Position numbers and translations under genes: made by a program
The notes under the pieces: model-generated
The model's database searches: none
What the model was told of the DNA's origin: nothing
The model's input: only the letters and a program-made list of their open reading frames with translations
Part shown: one piece after another, positions 58,279-64,000 of the stretch
How the letters are laid out: each line of letters opens with the position of its first letter
Numbering within the stretch: position 1 is the stretch's first letter
From: Babylonia areolata
Lineage: Eukaryota > Mollusca > Gastropoda > Neogastropoda > Buccinidae
Direction of reading: 5' to 3'
DNA length: 64,000 bases
Assembly (NCBI RefSeq): GCF_041734735.1
Contig: NC_134882.1
Location: forward strand, 22,462,265 to 22,526,264

Positions 58279-61200
58279 TTTTTTTTTTTTTTTATTTTTT
58301 TTTTTTTTACATTTACTAACATGGATTCAGTTGACTTCTGAGGCCTAGCTCTCTTTCAAAAATGCATTGTATAGAGAGGGAGGACTCAGTTTTTTTGAAA
58401 ATGCTTATACACATTTTGCTTACAAGGATTATGTAATTGATGTATTTGTAATTTCCAAGCAGGCGTTCTGATTTGTTAATACCAAAAAGTATATCAGTTA
58501 TTGAAAGTTTCAATCTAAGATCTGTTTTTAAATTGATCATTTTTTCTATATAACACCAAAAACTGCTTACAAGTTGACATTCAAAGAAAAAGTGTTCAAT
58601 GTAATCGACTGTGTCTGGACAATAAGAACATTTATTATTTTCTTTTACTTTCATTTTACAAAGAAGAATATTTGTTGGATAAATGTTATGTAGAATTTTC
58701 CATTGAAGAACTTTTAATCGTACTTCTTTTGTATCATCATTGGCTCTTGACCATGCTGACTTATCTAAATGTATGCCAAATTTTCTTAACCAAAGTTTTT
58801 CCGCAATTGGAGTTACAATTTCTTCATTTTCAAGTAATATATTCTTAATAATTCTAGGTTTTGTGTTATACTTGCTAACCTCCCATACATTAGATTCTGT
58901 ATTTTTTCCCCCTTTCTGTATCCACTGAATCCATGTTTTGGGGAGAGAATGGATAAGAAGATTATATTCAAGTATCAGGTTTGCTTTGTTCTGTCCAGTT
59001 TGTGTTTGTATTTCTTCTAAAGTAAGTATTCTGTTTTCACTTGCATGAATTACATCTTTAATCAGTTCTATCCCATTTGCTTGCCATGTTTGAAAAAATA
59101 ACGTTTTGTTTTTGTATGTGATCAAAGAGTTATTGAATAGCATCTGATTCTGGAAGTTGCTGCTGTTTATTATATTGTGTGTTGCTAAAGATTTGTTTTC
59201 TAAAAAGGTAGTTACTATACCCCGCCAGAACACATTATCAATTCTATCTAAACCCTTGACGTCTCTTAATTTACAGTTGATATGGAAAACCCTGTTATAT
59301 TTTGCAAGTTTTCCAACATGCCATTTCGGTATTAAGCACCAGTTTTGCTCTTCATTTGCTTCATGAAGTTTTCCTGCCCACTGTAAATTAAAGCACTTTT
59401 GTAAATTAATCATATTTATCATTTTAAGGCCTCCGGCATTGTATTCAGCTTCCATGACTTTCCGTTTTATCTTTTCAAATGCCTTTCTATTACTTTGTTT
59501 TTTCTGCCATAGAAATCTGTAAAAAGTGGTTTTCATTTTGCATAGACTACTGTGTGGAAGACCAATGGACTTCATTACGTAAATTAACTGACTAATTAAA
59601 AAAGTCTTTATAACTACTACTTTACCTTGAATACTGAGATCACGCTTACTCCATTCCTTTATCAATGTATTAATATGGTCTGTTCTTTGTGTCCAATTAT
59701 CTGCAATTTCCTGTGCCATCTTATCTGCTTGAAAATAAATACCTAAGATTTTAATTTTACTGACTAAAGTAAATGGAAGAGCTTCATTTCCGTTATGCTG
59801 ACCAATCCTCATTGCCTTCGTTTTTTCTGTGTTCAATTTCAAGCCAGAGAATCTTTCGAATGCCGTAAATATTTCTAAAGCTTTCATCATGTCTTCTCTA
59901 TTTCTAAGGAACAAAGTAGTATCATCAGCCATTTGTTTGATTTTTAAGTGAGTTGGATTGCCGTTACCAGAACATGAGGGTACTTTAATGCCCACGATTG
60001 TATGATTTCTAATTTTTATAGCGAGCAATTCTACAGCCAAAACAAATGCTAGTGGAGAAAAGGGGCATCCCTGTCTAATTCCACACGTTACTGCAAAGGG
60101 TTCAGAAATCCAACCTCTGTGGTTGATGCAGCTGGAAGAGCCATTATTTAAAACGTGAACCCCGTCTTTGGAAGTCTGGTCCAAAGCCGAAAATGTCGAA
60201 AACCTGTAAAAGAAACGTTGTAGATATGGAATCGAATGCCTTACAGTAATCAATGGCTAGTAAATACCCGGTTTCATTACGCTTACTTAAATGATTTATT
60301 ACTTCGTCAATAGATCTTATAATTGTTGCAATATTTCTACCTTTAATATAACCCACTTGGTCGTCGTGAATTATTTTATGTACTACTTTACTAAGTCTTT
60401 CTGATAAAACTTTCGCTAGCATCTTATAATCAGAATTGGTCAAAGTAATAGGTCGCCAGTTTGTTAATCTATCTCATTCTAATCCTTTCCCTTTGTGTAG
60501 CAACGTAATTACCCCTTGTTTTTGTGTATAAGACAGTTCACCTTTATGAAAAGAATCAACAAAAGAACTTGTTACTATTCTGCGTAATTTAGCCCAAAAG
60601 AATTTTAAAAATTCTATCGTAATTCCGTCATATCCAGGAGCTGAACCATTTTTCAAGTTTCTTAAAGCCATGGTCGTTTCTTCTATTGTAACCAGTCCTT
60701 CACATGAAGCGGAACCGTCTTCGTCTATGCGTGGGAAAGTTTCAGTCTCTAGAAATGTGTTAGTTTCGTCTTGTATGTTGTCAGATGTGGTTGTTTGGTT
60801 GTATAGATTTTTGTAAAATGCAACCTGCTCTTGAAGTATATCGTTCTGATCAGTTATTGTTTCCCCTGTTTCCTTACGCAGCCTTGTTATAACTTTTCTC
60901 TTTCCTCTAGCTTCTTCTAAATTACAGAAGTACTTAGTGTTGCGTTCCCCGTCTTCAATCCATTTACTCCTTGATCGTATCTGTGCACCCTTTGCTTCGT
61001 TTAGTCGCAGCAGTTCTAATTTTTGTTTTAAGTGTATGAAATCAGTTTGTGTTTTCTTGTTTGTAGGATCTTTAATCAGCTTTTCCCCCTCCTCTAAAAT
61101 CTGCATGTTTAGCTTTCGGGACTCATTTCTTCGTCGACAAGATAATCCTTTACCAAATTCACTACAAAAATTTCTTATTTCGACTTTGCACATTTCCCAT

Positions 61201-63305
61201 CTATCTAAATCTGCCAAATAGTCTGTACCGTCATTGTTTAGCTGTCTGTCAAGTAAATCATTCATTCTTTGTGCGCAAGTGTGATTCTTTAAGAAACTAT
61301 TATTGAACTTCCAGTATCCTGGACCATGTGAAAATTCATTGTCACTAAATTCTATTATAACAGCTTTATGGTCTGAATTGGGAACTATAATATGTTCGCA
61401 TGTTACTAGATGATGTATCATGCTTTCTGATATAAAGCAATAGTCAAGGCGACGGGCTATGAATGGATTGCTGCTACACCAGGTAAAATCTTGTTCTTTC
61501 ATGTGGAACATTCTCCAGGTGTCAGTTAAATTAAGAATATTTTTTAATCTATTAAGTTCCTGAATTTTATTTTCTCGATGAGGTTGACCCGATATAACGT
61601 CAAGGTTGTTGTCAAGAACACAATTAAAGTCACCACACAAAATACAGTTGTTGTCACTAAAGTCATTACAGTGTTGCTGAAGTTCTGTAAAAAAGGCCGC
61701 TTTTTTCTGAGGCATTGTTTGGAGCGTATATATTTGCCAGATGAAAATTACATTTCTCGTGTGAGACTGAGACGATTAAGATTCTGCTTTGTGCCATTTC
61801 TAATTTTACTCTCCCAGTGAACTGTTTTGCAACTAAGATTACTTCTCCCTTACTTCTGTTTGTTCCTTCATGATAAAAGATTTCCCCTCCCCACTGTTTT
61901 TCCCATACAGGTAAGTCGCTATGAGTTACGTGGGCCTCTTGCAGACAAACAATATTGAACTTGTTGCTTTTCAAATATTGAAAAAGTGATAATCTTTTAA
62001 ATTTGTTTTTTTAATCCTGTACAATTCAATGATGCTATGCGTAACTTATCCATGAGAGATTGAGATTAAATCATTGTTTACTTGTTCGTTTTTCTGTTCA
62101 TATGCCTGTTTGTGTGCTCTGCGTGTTTGCATGCATAGTTGACAATCTGGTTCCGTATTTCCGTGATTGCTATCCATCTTAAGTCGTCGAATCATGAGGT
62201 GTGATCAAAACTCGTAGTCCGTTGTTCAAAGCCAGTCCGTCATCAAAAGGTCAGTCCAGGTCATGCTAGAAGCTAGCCAGACACCTCCACGTCTGGAGCC
62301 CCACGGCGGTCAGACCGCCCGCCTTCCCGTCTGGAATGTTTGCTGTCACCCCTTCCCTCAGGGCTGTTCTCCCGAGACCGACGACGCTTGGGGGTCTCCG
62401 AGCGGTGACGAGGGGGACTCCTCAGTTCCAATGAGGCGCTCAGCGTTGCCTGTCGAGTTGAGGGTCGTCCCCTGGATTGTCTGTCCTTTTTTTATCACTC
62501 TCTGTCCTTCCTCACTCTGCACTTCACTTTCATCCTCCTCATTTACGCCTGTCTCACTCTCACTCTCCCTTCTTGGCTTATCCGAAACAGAAAACTCACA
62601 GGTAGGTTCCCCCCTTTTATACCCTGTCTTTCTGCAAGCCCTACAAACAACGTCTTTTTCACAGACAGTACTGTGATGGCCTTGCTCCAAGCAGTTGGAA
62701 CACACTACTGGCTTCCTCGCTAGCTTCTGTTCTTTATGGAAAACTTTAGCTGTGAAAAAGCTTACTTTAAGAGTGTTTTCCAGAGGCACAGTTGGGACTG
62801 TCACAAACACGAATCTTCGCCCAGTTAAAAACCGGGTAAGTTTGTTGTCAGCATCTCTCGCTCTCTCGCATTTTATAGTTGATCGTAGCTCGCATCCCGC
62901 TTTCAGAAGGGAGTGCTCTATCTCACTATCAGCAACGGATATAGGGATGTTGTCAATGACAATTTTAGTAGTTGGCTTTTCCTCTCCAGATTCGTCTCTT
63001 AGGATGTACGGGTTAGTGTTAGATGATTGCAGTACCGTACCTCTTATGCGTATCCCTTGAATGAGAAGCTGGGACCTTGCCTCTATCGTAGCGGGGTACA
63101 GCCTCCACAGCCCGTTGATCTCCTGGGCACCCACCATCGAACCTTGTCCTCTGCAACTCGCTCCGCAGCCAAGCACATCTCCAACACCGTAGCGCGCTTG
63201 TTTCTGGAGTCAGGGATGTCTCTTGTCTTTAAGAAGACAGGCTTGACACTTGCAGACTCTGCCATATCTATAAATGAATAGAATCCAGAAAGATTCCCCA
63301 AGCTA
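58278..63305 (-). mobile_element. L1-Tx1-like LINE, nearly full length
   Basis: From the 5' (right) end: ORF1 63,301-62,358 (KPVFLKTRDIPDSRNKRATV, LEMCLAAERV, INGLWRLYPATIEARSQLL, EEKPTTKIVIDNIPIS, knuckles CSNCLEQGHHSTVC and CRACRKTGYKRGEPTC), with one frame change near 63,130. ORF2: endonuclease 61,974-61,300 (FNIVCLQEAHVTHS, YAPNNA, CGDFNCVLDNNLD, RRLDYCFIS, SDHKAVIIEF), linker, reverse transcriptase (NGSAPGYDGITIEFLKFFW, VGYIKGRNIATII, YLLAIDYCKAFDSIS, CGIRQGCPFSPLAFVLAVEL, catalytic QMADDTTLFL at about 59,930) and C-terminus (CSYCPDTVDYIEHFFFECQL). The stretch 60,253-58,316 is one open frame of 645 codons. About four breaks in all. A poly(A) tail shows as T runs at 58,278-58,310 beside GT repeats. 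Confidence 0.92.
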
Positions 63306-63445
63306 AAGCTACATGCATTTTTGTCAACGAACTGAATGCAAAGCAGGGAAAAGTCAGAATATTTCGATGACGAGTTATCTCATTGTGGCAGCGAAGCATA
63401 CATGCTTGCCATGACGAGTTATCTCGTCATGCAGGCAGCCTAGGG

Positions 63446-64000
63446 GTGACAGAAGACAAAGAATTTCCGTCCAGTGCAGAGAAAGCAGAAACATTTGTGG
63501 AAATGTTCTCAGAGTCTATGTGATTGGAAGGTCTATCGCCTAAAATGAGTAAACACAGAACCGAAGAAGAGAGCAAAAGTGATTACTCAGATCCAAGTCC
63601 CGATAACAGTCAATACATCAATGCTCCACTCACACTCAGTGAGGTTAAAGACGCATTACTATCCCTCCCTCTCAAATGAGATGCTTAGACACTTACCAGA
63701 AAATTTTGTTGTTTTGTTATTTAAGCTTTTTCAAAAGTGCTGGATTGATGGTTTAATGCCAGCACAATGGAAAGAGTCTATTGTAATTCCAGTTCATAAA
63801 CAAGGAAAATGTAATACAGATAAGAACAGTTACAGGCCAATTGCGCTAAAATCACATACTGGTAAGCTGACGGAAAGAATAATTTTGAGAAGACTGAAGT
63901 ACTATTGCCATAAAAATAGAATTATCCCAATTAATCAAGCGGGCTTTCAGAGAGGTAGATCTGCAATTGATAATTTGGTTAAACTTACAACACATGTAAA
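63446..64000 (+). mobile_element. I/Nimb-like LINE, plus strand, resumed (reverse transcriptase start)
   Basis: It continues the LINE cut at 56,229: VTEDKEFPSSAEKAETFVEM, INAPLTLSEVKDALLSLPLK, a small deletion near 63,677, then MLRHLPENFVVLLFKLFQKC, WKESIVIPVHKQGK, NSYRPIALKSHTGKLTERII and NQAGFQRGRSAIDNLVKL, running off the window end. It is close in sequence to the minus-strand copy at 53,357-53,578. The remaining reverse transcriptase lies beyond the window. Confidence 0.85.

Larger units (their letters stand above)
56230..63445. mobile_element. piggyBac-like insertion (7.2 kb, enlarged by a nested LINE)
   Basis: The left end CCCTTTCGCTGCC and right end GGCAGCCTAGGG are inverted partners. 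The subterminal region at the right has ATGACGAG...CTCGTCAT stem-loops (63,369 and 63,413). Left-end interior words match the MITE at 26,541, which sits after TTAA. Flanks here are ATTA and GTGA. Removing the segment and one 4-base flank leaves the host LINE's frame in phase. No transposase is recognised, and 56,640-58,270 holds only poly(T), GT and unassigned sequence. The L1-Tx1-like LINE at 58,278-63,305 accounts for about 5 kb. Confidence 0.6.

Overview
This is a repeat-dense, intron-rich nuclear window from an animal, most likely a marine gastropod mollusc. The evidence is (i) exons of carbohydrate sulfotransferase 15-type enzymes with GT-AG introns, (ii) tRNA-derived SINEs whose bodies and AAATAC-type tails I associate from memory with caenogastropods, (iii) many LINE clades side by side, and (iv) very abundant GT/CA, GA/CT and tetranucleotide microsatellites. 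Species cannot be named from the sequence.

Layout. 1-7,905: a CT-rich minisatellite, split by a 5'-truncated LINE (1,003-2,832) and enlarged by a roughly 2.1-2.2 kb tandem duplication. 7,906-11,215: microsatellites, a LINE 3' fragment, two tentative exons and a SINE. 11,555-16,033: a candidate DNA transposon, with imperfect inverted ends and a 9-bp target duplication, that carries a two-exon THAP-domain gene; its intron holds an unbroken CR1/L2-like LINE ORF. 16,487-23,656: the last four coding exons of a CHST15-like sulfotransferase (gene A), whose introns hold SINEs, an inverted-repeat element, a CACGTG-bearing minisatellite at a splice donor and an antisense RTE-like LINE. 24,274-26,760: more copies of the inverted-repeat element and a piggyBac-like MITE. 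27,313-32,696: a satellite of about 100 units of ~52 bp with higher-order structure. 34,585-41,832: two broken LINEs, one apparently the source of a minisatellite. 43,236-44,455: the first two exons of a second CHST15-like gene (gene B). 45,478-64,000: nested LINEs, including two long L1-Tx1-like copies. One sits in an I/Nimb-like LINE with a 19-bp target duplication. The other sits inside a piggyBac-like segment that itself splits another I/Nimb-like LINE.

Host content is therefore small: two partial CHST15-like genes on the same strand (3' part of A, then 5' part of B, about 20 kb apart) and possibly an exon pair near 9.7-10.3 kb. The THAP gene travels with its transposon. Both sulfotransferases would be Golgi type II membrane enzymes that move sulfate from PAPS to glycosaminoglycan-type sugars. 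The rest is mobile or tandem DNA, whose nesting gives relative ages. Long open frames through the CT minisatellite are composition artefacts. No LTR element, endogenous virus, CRISPR array, rRNA or convincing functional tRNA gene was found.
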